In this document: in pieces, positions 42,030-54,577 of the stretch | How positions within the stretch are numbered: the first letter of the stretch is position 1 | Layout: every line of letters starts with the position of its first letter | Assembly (NCBI GenBank): GCA_948567375.1 | Contig: OX419758.1 | Coordinates: 36,151,001-36,215,000, forward strand | From: Lunularia cruciata | Lineage: Eukaryota; Streptophyta; Marchantiopsida; Lunulariales; Lunulariaceae | Direction of reading: 5' to 3' | Length of the DNA stretch: 64,000 nt | Made by a program: the position numbers and the translations under genes | Notes under the pieces: generated by a model | What the model was told of the DNA's origin: nothing | Seen by the model: the letters and a program-made list of their open reading frames with translations, nothing else | The model's database searches: none

Positions 42030-43015
42030 GTCCTCCATCCTTCTTTGGAAAAAATAGTACCAGTGCTCCCCAATGAGAGGTACTATGTCATATGAAATCC
42101 TTCTCTTACAACTCTGTAAGTTTGCAACTCCTCTAACTCCTTTGGTGAGAGCTAATAGATTGGTCGACTCACTGGAGTACTCCTTGGCAATAACTCAATC
42201 TTGAAGGGCATACCTTGATTGGAGGGTAATCCCTTTGGCAGATCAGCCAGAAACACATCCGCAAACTCTTGAACTATCCAACCAACCATTGCTTGATGAG
42301 GCTCTTGGCCCTCCTTGGATTGTTCTTGTGCAATCGGCTTGATCCACACCATGAATATAGACTTATCTTCCTCCACAGCTTGCTCTATGGCTGCTTTACT
42401 AACAAACTTCCCTTCTAGGGACTCATCTTTCTTCCAAGCTTGCTCCATGGTTGGCTTCTTGGCAAACTTCCCATCTTGGGACTCATCTCCCTTCCAGATT
42501 CATTCTATAGTTATCTTCTCAACAAACTTCTCATCATGAGACTGACTTTTCTTAGGTGTCTTACTCAAAGGTGCCAAGCAACCTAATTGGAAATTCCTAC
42601 CTTGGTGTTGTACTTGAATTTGTTGTCGGGTCCAATCAAATTGAACCTTATGACGTTCAAGCCAAGGTAGACCCAGAATGCTATCATAGTGTAGAGGTGC
42701 CACTACAAACCTCATACACTTCAAACACTTCTTCCCAATCTTGAAGGTAACAAGATGTGAGGTGCGGAATGCAGAGTCCTTTCTACCATCCACCATCATC
42801 AAACTACTTCCAAACATTGGCTTGATAGGAATACCCCATTCCTTTGCTACTTGCATAGACATGCAATTCTTTGAACTTCCAGAATTAACCAAAATCCTAC
42901 AACCCTGATTTGATATTGTACCTTGCAAGTGAAGCAAACTTGCATAAGTCAAGCCTTCAATCCCAATATGTGATGTCCAACTTGGTGACAATAAAAACAA
43001 CCTCCATTTTGTCAC
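42030..43015 (-). pseudogene. C1 protease and RT N-terminus
   Basis: 42500-43015 contains a retropepsin-like domain ('GCRILVNSGSSKNCM' and 'YDSILGLPWL'); the catalytic Asp of DSGS is Asn here. 42152-42448 is the connection to RT with 'MPFKIELLPRSTPVSRPIY'. Frame breaks separate the two. Confidence 0.8.
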
Positions 43016-43122
43016 AATCTTTCTCTATCCGCTGTACCAAGTGATCTCCATTGGATAGCATCAATCTCCATTGGTGCTGGTTCTTCTACTTGTGCATAGT
43101 GTAAGAGAAGGCCTTGTGTAGG

Positions 43123-43990
43123 TCAAGGGCAAGACCAAGTTGTTGCAACCAAGGAATCAAAGAGCTCAACCAATTGCATGACTTCTTCTATGTTTTGTGG
43201 TTCCCGCACCTCCAATCTGGTTTGTGACTTTAATCTCTGCACAAATGGATCCACAACTTCACCTTCTTGTATATCTTGAATATGCATGATGATATTTTGA
43301 AATTGTGTGATGTAGCTCCTTACTAAGCCAACTTGCTTGAACTCTGCTAATTTATCTTGTGTGGCGCACATGGCATTTATAGTTTGAAAGCAACCCAATA
43401 TTTTATCCTTGAACTCTGCCTATGTCAAAATTGGTGCAACAACCTATTGTTCAGCTTGCTCTACTCAGAATTGCCACCAAAGTTTGCCACACTATCTAAT
43501 TGGCTAGAGGCCAAGAGAATTTGTTTCTATTTATCTTGAAGATTGGTGGCTTCAAAGTAACATTTGTAGTCAAACACAAAAATCTCCACCGTGCCCAAAA
43601 GATTCTTGCCTTCAAACACCTTGGGTTTTGGAAATTGAATGCGATCTTCTCCATCTCGAATTGGCGTTCTCTCTATATGTTCTTGTTTTTGTTGATCTCA
43701 TTCATGCAGCAATCAACTAAGGTGCTCAATTTGTTGTTGCATTGCAAGGATGACACTCAATATTGCCACCATACCTACTACTCTATCCCACTTCTCCCAC
43801 TTTATCTCATTGATTAACATATAGATGTAGCATGTCCACCATTCTCCATAAGTTACAACCGGAAGTATCAAGGGTTCCTTAGACACGGTGATCATATGTA
43901 GAAAATCTTGCCCAAAGCGCAAGGTGATGAATTGTGTGAAATGATGCTTGGATAATATTTGGCCACAAAAATCCCAATGGTTTGGTGGAA
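43123..43990 (-). pseudogene. C1 gag
   Basis: 43123-43398 carries 'VGLVRSYITQFQNIIMHI' and 'GLKSQ.RLEVREPQN'-like gag text that C2 matches on the plus strand (45830-46020). The N-terminal part to ~43990 is broken. Apparent ORFs on the opposite strand here are shadows. Confidence 0.7.
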
Positions 43991-44030
43991 GTGGGTTTGG
44001 TGGTCCATAAATTCCATCCATCCCATTCTT

Positions 44031-44043
44031 TCTTTGATACCAA
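44031..44043 (-). promoter_or_regulatory. C1 primer-binding site
   Basis: Minus-strand reading TTGGTATCAAAGA directly follows the 5' LTR. It fits the initiator tRNA-Met type (TGGTATCAGAGC) with one change. C2 has the equivalent at 45113. Confidence 0.8.
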
Positions 44044-44463
44044 TGTAAAAGACCAAGACCAAGGAGAGAAATAAGAGAATGGAAACTCACATTGGGACAC
44101 TTGAATGAGGGAAAAATCCAAATGCCTAGCATGACTTTCGCTTTAGTATTTATAGGTAGCATATAAGGCCCTTGAGAAGCTTCTCAAGAAGCTTCCTTGA
44201 GCTACTTTCTTAGAGTGCAAGCCAAGTTAACTAGGAAGCTTCTCAAGAAGCTTCCTTCTAGAAGCCATCTATTTGGCGTGCAAGCTAAGCTAGTTAGAAG
44301 CTTCTAGAAGCTTCCTTCTAGAATTTACTTGCTTGGAGTGCAAGTTAACTAGTTAGGAAGCTTCTCAAGAAACTTCCTAGATGCTTTTGGAATATGCTAG
44401 GCTAATTTGGCTTATTCTCTACTTTGTTAGCCTTACTACATTGCTAAACTCCATACTGTTACA
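44044..44463 (-). repeat. C1 5' LTR
   Basis: A 420-base partner of 38866-39289 with the same GAAGCTTC repeats, followed by AGTGA. Confidence 0.92.
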
Positions 44464-44468
44464 AGTGA

Positions 44469-44687
44469 AGTAGGTTGTATGACAGATCTCACAATTGAGT
44501 TGTTGCCATATGAGCAATCCATGTACATGTATGCTTGGTCATGTGGGTTACAATCTTATCCTTTTCAAGGGCTCCAATGTATATAGGTGGTGGAGAGTTG
44601 AGAGAAGAAAAAGGGGGTGTTTTAGTGGGAGGAGTCTTTAGCAAGAGGAGGACATTGAGAGTGAGAGTTGTAGTACAACATGAAGAT
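44469..44687. other. Spacer between C1 and C2
   Basis: About 219 bases with no match to other parts of the window that I can see. It is the loop of the C1/C2 inverted repeat. Confidence 0.6.
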
Positions 44688-45112
44688 TGTAACAACATGG
44701 AGTTTAGAGACGTAGTTAGTAAGGCTAACAAAGTAGAGAATAAGCCAAATTAGCCTAGAATATTCCAAAAATATCTAAGAAGTTTATTGGGAAGCTTCCC
44801 AACTAGTTAACTTGCGCTCCAAGCAGGTACCCTCTAGAAGGAAGCCTCTTGAACCTTCTAACTAGCTTAGCTTGCACGCCAAGTAGGCTGCTTCTAGAAG
44901 GAAGCTTCTTGAAAAGCTTCCTAGTTAACTTGGCTTGCACTCTAAGAAAGCGGCTCAAGGAAGCTTCTTGAGAAGCTTCTCAAGGGCCTTGTATGCTACC
45001 TATAAATACCAAAGCCAAAGTTCATGTTAGGCATTGGTATTTTTCCCTTATTCAAGTGTCTCAATGTGAGTTTCTATTCTCATATTTCTCTCCTTGATCT
45101 TGGTCTTTTACA
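44688..45112 (+). repeat. C2 5' LTR
   Basis: 425 bases, TGTAACAACA...CTTTTACA, same family as the C1 LTRs in reverse. The primer-binding site TTGGTATCAAA follows at 45113. Confidence 0.9.
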
Positions 45113-45369
45113 TTGGTATCAAAAAAAGAATGAGATGGATGGAATTTATGGACCACCAAATCCACTTCCGCCAGACCATTGGGATTTTCATGTCTAGATA
45201 TTACCCAAGCATTGTTTCACATAATTCATCACCTCACACTTTGGGTAGGATTTTCTACATATAATCATTGTGTCTAAGGAAGCCTTGATACTTCCGATTG
45301 TAACTTATGGAGAACAGGAATGTGCTGCATCTTTGTGTTAATCAATTAGATAAAGTGGGAGTAGTGGGA

Positions 45370-46240
45370 TAGAGTAGTAGCTATGGCAGCAATATCGGAC
45401 GTCATCCTTGTGATGCAGCAAAAAAATTGAGCACCTTACTTGATTGTTGGAAGAATGAGATCAACAACGACAAGGACATATAGAGAAAGTACCAATTTGA
45501 GATGGAGAAGATCGCATTTGATTTCCAAAACCCACGGTGTTTGAAGGCAAGAATCTTCCGGGCACAATGGAGAATTTTTTGTTTGACTTCAAATAGTACT
45601 TTGAAGCCACCAATCTTCAAGATGAACGGAAACAAATTCTCATGGCCTCTAGCCAATTAGATGGTGTGGCAAAACTTTGGTGGCAATTTTGAGTAGAGCG
45701 AGCTGAACGACAGATTGTTGTACCAATTTTGACATGGGCAGAGTTCAAGGATGCAATATTGGGTCACTTTCAAATTATAAATGCCACCCGTGCCACACGA
45801 GATAAATTGGCAAAGTTGAAGCAAGTTGGCTTAGTAAGGAGCTACATCACACAATTTTAGAACATCATCATGCATATTCAAGATATACAAGAAGGTGAAG
45901 TTTTGGATCCATTTGTATGGGGATTGAAGTCATGAACCAAATTGGAGGTGACCATGCGGGAACCACAAAACGTAGAGGAGGCCATGCAATTGGCTGAGCA
46001 CTTTGATTCCTTGGTTGCAACAACCCTTGACCTACACAAGGCCTACCAATACACTATGCACAAGTGGAAGAGCCAGCACCAATGGAGATTGATGCTATCC
46101 AACAGAGACCACTTGGTACAATAGATAGAGAAAGATTGCAAAAAAATGGAGGTTGTTTTTATTGTTGCCAAGTTGGACATCGCATTGCTGAATGCCCACT
46201 TAGGAATAGGCAACCTCTATAAGTTGCCCAGATGGAGATT
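45370..46240 (+). pseudogene. C2 gag
   Basis: Plus-strand gag in several frames, matching C1 gag. It includes 'LKQVGLVRSYITQF', 'EPQNVEEAMQLAEHFDSLVATT' (parts shown) and a zinc knuckle near 46155-46200 reading CFYCCQVGHRIAEC. Multiple stops. Confidence 0.75.
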
Positions 46241-46398
46241 GTAGAATAGAATGATCAGGGAAATGAGGAATCCTAATAGAAGATTTTGAGCCGCTTGTTG
46301 GGAGCTTGATTAGTTCCAATGAGATTGAAGGCTCAACTTATGCAAGTTTGCTTCACTTGCAAGGTACAATATCTAATTGGAGTTGGTACAATATCTAG

Positions 46399-46754
46399 TT
46401 GGTGGCAATGGAAAGCCCTAAACGAGACGCTTCCAATGAGATATAGCACGCTTGATTTGGACTTGTGGTCATTGAGATATGGCCCCCGTAGTATTCCTGA
46501 CTTGTTACCTTCATTCCGATGTGAAGAAACCCTCCTTTAGCATCTGGTCCGAGTTTTTCCCTCCTTTGACACAAAGTAAGCTTCTTTGGGTTTGATCCAG
46601 TCCAAGTCCTTCTTCATCTAACACAAAGTCAACTCCTTTGAGCTTGATCAAAACACATGTTTCCACTCATTTCTTCTCCATTTGGTTTCAATTTGGTTTC
46701 AACAAGACACTTCTTCTTCAAAACTCATCCAAAATGAAAAATGTGGGTATCACA
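46399..46754 (-). mobile_element. K5: right-end fragment of the K family inside C2
   Basis: This matches K3 38400-38751 ('ggtggcaatggaaa', 'gagatatagcac', 'ccgagtttttccctcctttgacac') and ends GGGTATCACA. It replaces the C2 protease and RT start. The left K end is absent. Confidence 0.82.
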
Positions 46755-47990
46755 CCAAGGAGTACTCTAGAGAGTAGACCAATCTATCGGCTCTCACCAA
46801 AGGAGTTGGAGGAGTTGCAAACAACACTTACATAGTTGTTAGATAAAGATTTCATACGACATAGTACCTCTCCTTGGGGAGCACTTGTACTATTTGTTCC
46901 AAAGAAGGATGGAGGACTTTGTTTGTTGTATTGATTATCATGGGCTCAATAAGCAAACCATGAAGAATGCATATCCTTTGCCTCAGATTGATGACCTGCT
47001 TGATCAACTAAGTGGAGCGCGCTACTTTTCCAAGCTGGATCTTCATAGCGGTTATTAGCAAATTCCTATTGAAAGAGAGGATGTGCAAAAGACTACCTTT
47101 TGCACAAGGTATGGGCATTTTGAGTAGAGAGATCCACCTTTTGGACTCACTAATGCTCCAACAATCTTCATGGATCAAATGCATTAGGTGTTGGAGGGAC
47201 TATTGGATTGGTCCGTAGTGGTGTTCTTGGATTATATCTTAATCTATATCAAGACAGAGGCAGAACACATGAATCATGTGCGAGAAGTCCTAAGACGACT
47301 ACAACAATGGAAATTTTATTGTAAGACGTTAAAGTGTGCCTTTTGGCAGAAGGAGGTTAACTTCTAGGGTCATAAGATCTCATTAGAGGGGATCAGGATG
47401 GAAGAAGAGAAGATCAAGGCCATTACTAATTGGCCTACCCCAAAGGATGCTATAGAAGTACGGACATTCAATGGATTGGCCAGTTTTTACCGATGGTTCA
47501 TCCACTATTATGCTTATGTGGTTGCACCATATCCTGATCTCTTGGGAAAGAACTTGAGTTTCTAGTGGGCCACCAAGCATGAAGAAGCATTCCAGAAGTT
47601 GAAGCATATAGTGTCTTCACGACCCATTCTTCAACCATATGATCCTCAACTACTTGTGTGGTTGATTTTGATGCTTCTAACTTTGCAATTGGAGTTGTGT
47701 TACAACAAAAATTCCCAGATGGACTACATCCCACTGCCTTTGTGTCTTGCCGACTAAATATAGCTGAAAGAAATTATTCTACTCGAGATCGAGAACAACT
47801 TGCAATGGTATATGCCACCAAGGTATGGAGGCAATACTTCTTGAGGAAACAAATGGTCATGCAAATTGATCACAAGCTATTGTTGTAGACCTTACACTTG
47901 GAACACATGAAGAGTCAACATCATCAATGGGAAGAGCAACTCCAATTGTTTGACATCAAACTTGAGTACAAACCTGGTTGGTTATATGTC
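46755..47990 (+). pseudogene. C2 reverse transcriptase and RNase H
   Basis: RT blocks are recognisable in shifting frames: 'TPRSTLESRPIYRLSPKELEEL', 'FVPKKDGGL', '[13 protein letters not shown]', 'GHKISLEGIRMEEEKIKAI'. The catalytic FLDD box near 47225 reads FLDY. RNase H follows with 'VDFDASNFAIGVVLQQKFPDG' (47658-47720) and 'CRLNIAERNYSTRDREQLA'. Many stops. Confidence 0.82.
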
Positions 47991-48049
47991 ATCCTTGATG
48001 CTCTATCATGACGACCTGATTTGAAGCCTTTTCCTCTTATCATGACGGC

Positions 48050-49000
48050 AATTACAATGGTGGCAATTGACCCCAAGGTCCATAACAAGTTTAGGTCAGC
48101 TCTACATGAAGATCCCTTCTTCCAAATGGTACATGGTTGTCTAACAATAGGTGACAAGGAGTACAACACCTTCTCCTTCAAGGAAGGCCTCCTATTCCAT
48201 GCGGACCGGATCTATGTTCCAGCCAAAGGTGATCTCCAACTTTTGTGCCTTTAGGAAGCCCATGATTTACCAAAAGCTGGTCACATGGGGGTAGACAAGA
48301 CCTTGGGTACCCTCCAACGCCAATGGTGGTAGCCCAACATGACACAAGATGTTTGGGAGTTTGTCCAATCGTGTGAGAGTTGTTAACGCAACAAGGCTAG
48401 TAACTAGAAGCTGAGTGGACTCCTTTAGCAACTTCCCATTCCAACTACTCATTGGGAACATGCAAGCTTAGATCTTGTCACCTCCTTGCCCAGGACACAA
48501 CAAGGTCACACAGCAATTGGGGTGTTTATGGATAAGCTTAGTAAAAAAATCCATTTGGCACCAACGGTTGATACAGTGGATGCTCCAACCTTGGCACAAT
48601 TGTACTACAATAATGTATTCAAACATCATGGGATGCCATATGTACTCATCTTCGACCGTGATCCTTGCTTCACCGGAAATTTTTGGCAAGCCCTCTTCTA
48701 GATACTTGGCACCAAGCTTGCTTTGTCTATAGCCTATCATCCTCAAACTGATGGACAAACTAAACATGCAAATTGCACCTTAGAAAATATGCTTTTGGCC
48801 TTCGTCAACATTCACCACACCAATTGGGATGAATGTCTTGCTGTTGCGGAGTTTGCATACAACAATTCTAAATAGGCAAGCACCAGATTCTCTCCTTCCT
48901 TTCTCAATTTTGGCCAAGATCCACTTGTACCAGATTCTCTTCTTGCTCCTCCTCCGTCTCAAGTCCCACATACTTCAACCTTCTTGACCACCATATCCAA
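48050..49000 (+). pseudogene. C2 integrase
   Basis: This holds the zinc-finger region ('HMGVDKTLGTLQRQWW', 'CESC'), core ('PRTQQGHTAIGVFMDKLSKKIHLAPTVD', 'FKHHGMPYVLIFDRDPCFTGNFW', 'AYHPQTDGQTKHAN'; the catalytic Glu after 'GQT' is replaced by Lys) and the region after it. The match to C1 then skips its chromodomain. Confidence 0.8.
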
Positions 49001-49106
49001 ATCTCTCCAACAAGCCATATCTGACCTCTAGAATACATACATGGCCATTTAGGAGTTTAAAGCTTCAATGGCAACAAGGACATCACCAACTAGCGGTGGA
49101 GGAATA

Positions 49107-49525
49107 TGTCACAATATGGAGTTTAGTGACGTAGTTAGTAACAAAGTAGAGAATAAGCCAAATTAGCCTAGAATATTCTAAAAACATCTAGAATGCTTCT
49201 TGGGAAGCTTCTTGACTAGTTAACTTGCGCTCCAAGCAGGTAGCTTCTAGAAGAAAGCCTCTAGAAGCTTCAAACTAGCTTAGCTTGCATGCCAAGTAGG
49301 CGGCTTCTAAAAGGAAGCTTCTTGAGAAGCTTCCTAGTTAACTTGGCTTGCACTCTAAGAAAGCGGCTCAAGGAAGCTTCTTGAGAAGCTTCTCAAGGGC
49401 CTTGTATGCTACCTATAAATACCAAAGCTGAAGCTCATGCTAGGCATTGGGAGTTTTCCCTCATTCAAGTGTCTCAATGTGAGTTTCCATTCTCATATTT
49501 CTCTCCTTGGTCTTGGTATTTTATA
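49107..49525 (+). repeat. C2 3' LTR
   Basis: 419 bases, preceded by a purine tract (ggtggaggaata). The ends have drifted to TGTCAC and TTTTATA. GAAGCTTC repeats are present. Confidence 0.88.
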
Positions 49526-51398
49526 GAGATAGAGCATTAGAGAGAGCAATTGAGTAGGAGATATCCCATGCCAGAATATGCCACTCCCAAATCCTTTTCT
49601 CATCAAGCTTCAGATTTTTCTACGTGATGGCTTATGAGACTAGATGGTGATATATTTTGGGGTAGCATTCTTAGAATCAGTGATGTGAAACCTAGATCTT
49701 GTCATCCTTCTAGTGCTTGCTTATGAGCAAGTATGGCAGCTAGCAATTTGTGTGCTCTTATAGATATAGAAAAACTCAATTTTTCCTATGAGCTTCAAGG
49801 TAGATTTGTGGGGTCCATTTGTCAAAAGTGAAGAGACTAAATGACAAACTTGTAAGAGATTAGGTCCCAAGAGTGAAACTATAGAGTTTTTTGACCATCA
49901 AAGGAGTTTCGGGAGGGAATTTGAGAAAAAAAGACCATAGTTGGAGAGAAGAGCTAGCATGTAACAATTTGAAGACATAAAACAAAAAATTTGAGTAAAT
50001 TCTAGGGGGATATCATCTATTGAATCAAGGGGGTAGAATTCATACCCAAGAGCACAAAATAGGAAATTTAGAGAGCTTCATGAGATATTTTCATGATCTT
50101 TTAGTGGATTAGAGAGTAGAAAAACTGATTATAGTTTTGGGTGCAATAAATTCTAGTTTGAGTCAATCTCAAATCAAATTTGGTTGATTGAAGTTGGATG
50201 TAAGGCATTGGAGAAGAGTTGATGATAAGGTTTGGAGTTTTGATCACTCTCTAAGTTGTGGTTTGAGTCACCTTGAAAAAATTCCTAATGTTGTTAGTGA
50301 TTTGCTTTTGCACCTCTATATAAAGGTTTCATGTGAATTCCTCAAAAACACAATTTAGGGTCTTGGATCAAGTATACCTAGGTCTATAGAGCTCACAAGT
50401 TAGCTCAACTTGAGAAATGATCCATATTTAGGGATCATGGTTTGATTAGGCAAAGAACTATACAAGTGCACAACCAACTATTGTGGAAAATTTAATTGGC
50501 TCTAAGTTTATGGAGAGTGAGAGTAGATGCAACAAGTTTTACCAAAAGTACTATTGTAAGCTCAATAGAGCATTTTTGTCTTCTATCATGATTGGATGTC
50601 AATTCTCCTACTTTTGTGACTATGATTGAGGATTTTAGATTTTTGGAGTATTAAATGGAGATCAAGTGTACATCTGATTCAAAAATCTAGCAAAAAGTTG
50701 CCAAGAACCATGATCAAACCCTAAATTAGTGATTTCAAAATTAGGGTGAAAACCTACAAGAAATTGGCCAAGTTTGGGACCTTTTCAAGGAAGCTATAGT
50801 CAAAATATTGAGGAATATTTCATATCATTAGAAAGCTCATCTCAAAGGCTTTCAATTGAATCCTAGAACACTTGAATCCAAGTCACACACAAAAAGTTAT
50901 GTTCACATGAGTTGCACAAAGTTTTCCCTATCAAAAAGACATAAAAGTTCACACTTGGATTAGAAATTGGTTGAAATCTGAAGGACAGATTGGAGGAGGC
51001 ATGGAGTTCAGGTTGAAATTAGCTTGATGACATACCCAAAAGGCTCTAAAGCTCTTTTCTAACAAAAAGCACAGAGAGTTTTTGTAAAATTCTTGTGATT
51101 GCATCCTCTTTGTGCTTGTATGCTTATTTGAATGCCCAATTGGCTTGGATTAGGATGCAGGTATTGCACTTAGATTCCTTTGTTTAAGGTTTGCTATGTT
51201 TTTCTCCTTGGTAATGTTGGAAGTGATGACCGACAAACAAAGAGTGCATATTGTGATAGTAGGTTAGGTTGCACATTACTCCCCTATCCAATAGAAGGAA
51301 TCTCAGAAACAAGAGTGGAGTGCTCTACTAGTTGGGTACCATGTGTGCTCAGATCAGTGACAAGTCTTCACATGACCCTTGTTCCATAAGCTCCACAA
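49526..51398. other. Unassigned 1.9-kb stretch
   Basis: AT-rich DNA. I see no conserved protein motif, no long open frame and no match to the families named here. It could be an old LTR or leader of an element not otherwise in the window. Confidence 0.5.
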
Positions 51399-51588
51399 TG
51401 TGACAACTTGGTAAGTATCACATTTGTAGTAATCAATAAGTAAAGTTTGTTCCCACAAAGATATTGATAAAAAATGGTCAAATATGAAGTAAACAATAAC
51501 AATGTAGTTCTTCTTGAGTTCTTCTTTAGTCTCTAAGGTCAAAAACACACCTAGCAGAAAATAACAAGTACTTATCATAGTCTCATCA
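51399..51588 (-). mobile_element. K6: left end of a K element
   Basis: It begins TGTGACAACTTGG and follows the K3/K8 left end for ~190 bases ('agtaaagtttgttccc', 'gtagttcttcttg'). It is then interrupted by K7. Its remainder would lie beyond the window. Confidence 0.75.
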
Positions 51589-52224
51589 TGTGGTACCCAC
51601 ATTTTTTGTTTTGAGTTTGTTTAAGGGGTTTTTGAAAGAAGTGTACAATTGAAGAGGAATTGAGCGCAAAGGATGGAAGAAAGAAGAAGAATCATGTTTT
51701 CATATCAACCCAAAGAGAGTTACCTTGGGTCAGTAACTGTCAGGACTTGGATTGGATCTGCCAGATTTCAAACCAAAGTAAGGATACTTTGCCTCAAGAT
51801 GATCAACTTGATGTGAAGACGGTGTAACAACTTTCCTTTGTGATTGGAAATTCAAGATTGTACCGCACATAGAATGGCTAAGGCACAAGCAGGAGAAATT
51901 GACAATGACTAGAGAAGTGCATGCAAAAGGTGTGATTTCTTGGTAGACGAGCATTTGAAGAATGACTAAGAAACATCAGACTATAAAGTCAAGATTTGAA
52001 TCAAGAAGGAGATGAATGACAAGTGAATTTCCTTTGCCATTGTGAAGTCATCCTGAGGGAGACCAGGGGAGAGGAGTGGTAGTGAGTGAATTTTTTGTGA
52101 ATCCAAAGGGATTAAGAATTGCATGCTCAAGGGACGGGATAATTGTCTTTCAAAAGCAAAGCACAAAGGAGAGGAGGATGAAAGGAATCAAGAAGTGCCC
52201 TACATTGGTGGTGAGGAACCCAAT
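51589..52224 (+). mobile_element. K7: inverted K element, first part
   Basis: It begins TGTGGTACCCACATTTTTTG, the reverse complement of the usual K right end, so coding is on the plus strand. From ~52030 it contains the start of the K ORF ('FPLPL', 'GDQGRG') and reaches 'LVVRNP' at 52224, where K8 interrupts. It resumes at 63838. Confidence 0.82.
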
Positions 52225-53019
52225 TGTGACAACCCAGAAAATATCACTTTTGTGGTAATTGGGTAAGTAAAGTTCGTTCCCACAGAGATACTAGTCAGAA
52301 TTGGTCAAATACAAAGTCAAACAGTAACATGTAGTTCTTCTTGGTTGCGTCTTTAATCTCTCAGGTAGAAACCACACCCAGAAGAGAGTAACAAGCACTG
52401 ATTCGCAATCTTGTCACAAATTAGCACTCCATAATCACAACTCCATCAAATCTTTCCAAACAATCTTGATTGTGATGATTCAGGCTTTTCCAAAAACGGC
52501 ACTTCACTGCAAAACAACTTTGCCTTGGAATTGTGTTCCACCCCTCCCCTAAAGGCACAACTTCCTCAATCGAAATTGCTTCACATCAACTTCGCACTGC
52601 ACTCACAAATGCAAAATACTACCAACACTACAATTCCTCTCAGATCTATCAAGGCATTGCTTTGATTGCACTTCACTTAGGATCAAACACACAGAATGAA
52701 GATCAAGGCTATGGAATCCAACATCCAACAAACACACTGACTTGCATTTCAAATTTCTCCAAACACTCACAAACACAAGTACAATGTTGATACTCGGAAT
52801 CAAGCTCAAGCGACGAGCACTGCTTCACAGCACTTTGGTTTATCTATTCTCAGAAATTATGAGCACTGAACAACATTTCTCTGCAAATGCCACTCTTAAG
52901 TAGTGAAGCAAATTGACAGTTCTAACAACTATACCGTTCTACAACAACTCTTCTAACCTATAGATCCAAAACAACAATGCACCTCTTCATATCTGCCTCT
53001 TCAAATCTCAAAACTGTTA

Positions 53020-54577
53020 CTAATCCGATCCGATGTCTACTTTGTCATCGGCTTTCAAACCCAAACCTGAAGTAATTTTACTTCCAACTACTTTTTCCTC
53101 GGGTCTTGTATCTTCTTCTTCTTCTACCAGATCCAATAATTCTCTTTCCTGATCTGAAATTCCACTAGTGGGTAATCTATCTAACTCTTCATCTCTTGAC
53201 CCACTCTTCTCTAATGTCTCCATTGGTAACTCCAAAGACATTTGTACTCCTATGTTATCTACTTCGGGTTTTGCTCTAACATCTTTCCAAAGCTTTTCTA
53301 TCTCTATTTTCACTAAGTCTAATCTAATTGAAATGTTATCCTTTACCTCTAAAATCTTTCTGTCTATACGAGTTGTGAGACTAATTAACAAGGCATTCAT
53401 ATCTATATCCTTCGCTTGTCTTTGCCTCGTCTCTTGCACCAACAACTTCAACTCGTGCAGCCTCGTCTCTTCAATCCGAATGCTGGCCTCTGTACTTAAC
53501 ATTGCATTCATTTGGAGGACTATCTCCTTCGATGGCTCCAATCTTGTCTTTCTCTCATGTTCTTAATCTACAAGCCAATCCTCTCGGTACATCACCAACT
53601 CCACCTCGAACTCGGCTTTCATTGACTCCTTCTCCTTCTCCTTCTGGACAACTCTCTCCTCTTGATTAAGAAGTAATTCTCGTAATCAGTCTTCTTCTCT
53701 ATATCGTGCCACCAACTCTCGTTGCCAGAGTTGCTTCTTCTCCTTGACACTTTCCATCACCCTATTGAGCTCTTGATCCTTTGCAGCTACTCTTGCCATA
53801 GCATGGATTACCTCTACGCTTGAATCAGCAAACTGCTGCTTCAAGATCTCATACTCAGCTACTTGTCTCTCCCTTGCTATGTCACTCTTCTTCACAAGAT
53901 CCTCTCGATAATTTACTTCTCTCTTCAGGTCTTCAATTACCTGACTTCTCACTACTGCCTCCGCTCGCAGCACTTCTCTTTCCTCCTCACCTCGGATTAT
54001 ACTCTTCTTCAACTCCGAGTTCTCTTCTTCTAACCGTGCTAAGACCTACAACACAGTCTTCACCTCTAGACATTTCGACTGCATTTCCTTCTTCTTGTGC
54101 TCCAGCTTCACCAGCAATGGGCACACAATCTCCCGCAGGTACTCCACTCCATCATTGGCAACTATTTCAACCTGCGGAGTGATCTCCCTTCTTGTTTGCC
54201 CGATACTCACCTTTGTCTCTGCAGTCCTCGTATCGGAATCGACGCCTCACTTCCTGAGCTTTCACTCACGTCTTCTTTTGCCTTACTCGGCCCCGCTTCA
54301 CATTTTGCCTTACATCTCAAGCAAACTCCTCTCTATACTGCAATCTTCTTCTCTTCAGGCACAGTTACTTTATCTTCCAACTGTGTGTCGTCCTCGGCTT
54401 CAATTGCTGCCTGAACTTCTTCTTCTTCTTCTTCAGCCACTAGCGCCAATGTCATTTCTCCTCCTTCGCTATTGCTACTTGTATCTCCACTCTGCAGCGT
54501 TAGCTGAGGCTCTTCCTTGTGTTCCGAGTCTTCAGTCTTAAGCTCGGCATCACCTTCCGAGTCTTCATCCTCTGACT
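53020..54577 (-). pseudogene. K8 ORF, C-terminal part (acidic and coiled-coil)
   Basis: Reading continues from 62409 after G2 is skipped, first through a Glu/Asp-rich segment ('ESEDEDSEGDAE', a run of six Glu). A stop and a frame change occur near 54100-54330. Then come heptad-rich segments at 53686-54012 ('EEEREVLRAEAVVRSQVIEDLK') and 53020-53541 ('LHELKLLVQETRQRQ', 'SIRLDLVKIEIEKLWKDV'). The C-terminus 'VVGSK.T.GLGLKA.D.VDIGS' is shared with K3. I do not recognise the protein. The coiled coil suggests self-association. Confidence 0.65.

Larger units (their letters stand above)
38866..44463 (-). mobile_element. C1: chromodomain Ty3 retrotransposon (chromovirus), degenerate
   Basis: LTRs are 38866-39289 (3') and 44044-44463 (5'). 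AGTGA is duplicated at 38861-38865 and 44464-44468. The minus-strand order is gag, protease, RT, RNase H, integrase, chromodomain. A K-family fragment (K4) sits in RT and part of RT is missing there. Many stops. LTRs differ at roughly one base in ten in the part I compared. Confidence 0.93.
44688..49525 (+). mobile_element. C2: second chromovirus copy, plus strand, degenerate
   Basis: LTRs are 44688-45112 and 49107-49525. Flanks AAGAT (44683-44687) and GAGAT (49526-49530) fit a 5-base duplication with one change. The internal order is gag, (protease lost), RT, RNase H, integrase. K5 lies where protease should be, and the chromodomain region is deleted near 49030. Confidence 0.88.

Noticed and set aside
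43500-43817. 105-codon plus-strand frame and its partner at 45402-45656 (minus)
   Set aside because: Both are antisense to the matching gag regions of C1 and C2 and simply mirror that homology.
53820-54541. Plus-strand Ser/Leu-rich frames in K8
   Set aside because: They are the reverse of the Glu/Lys-rich coiled-coil coding strand, a common shadow pattern.
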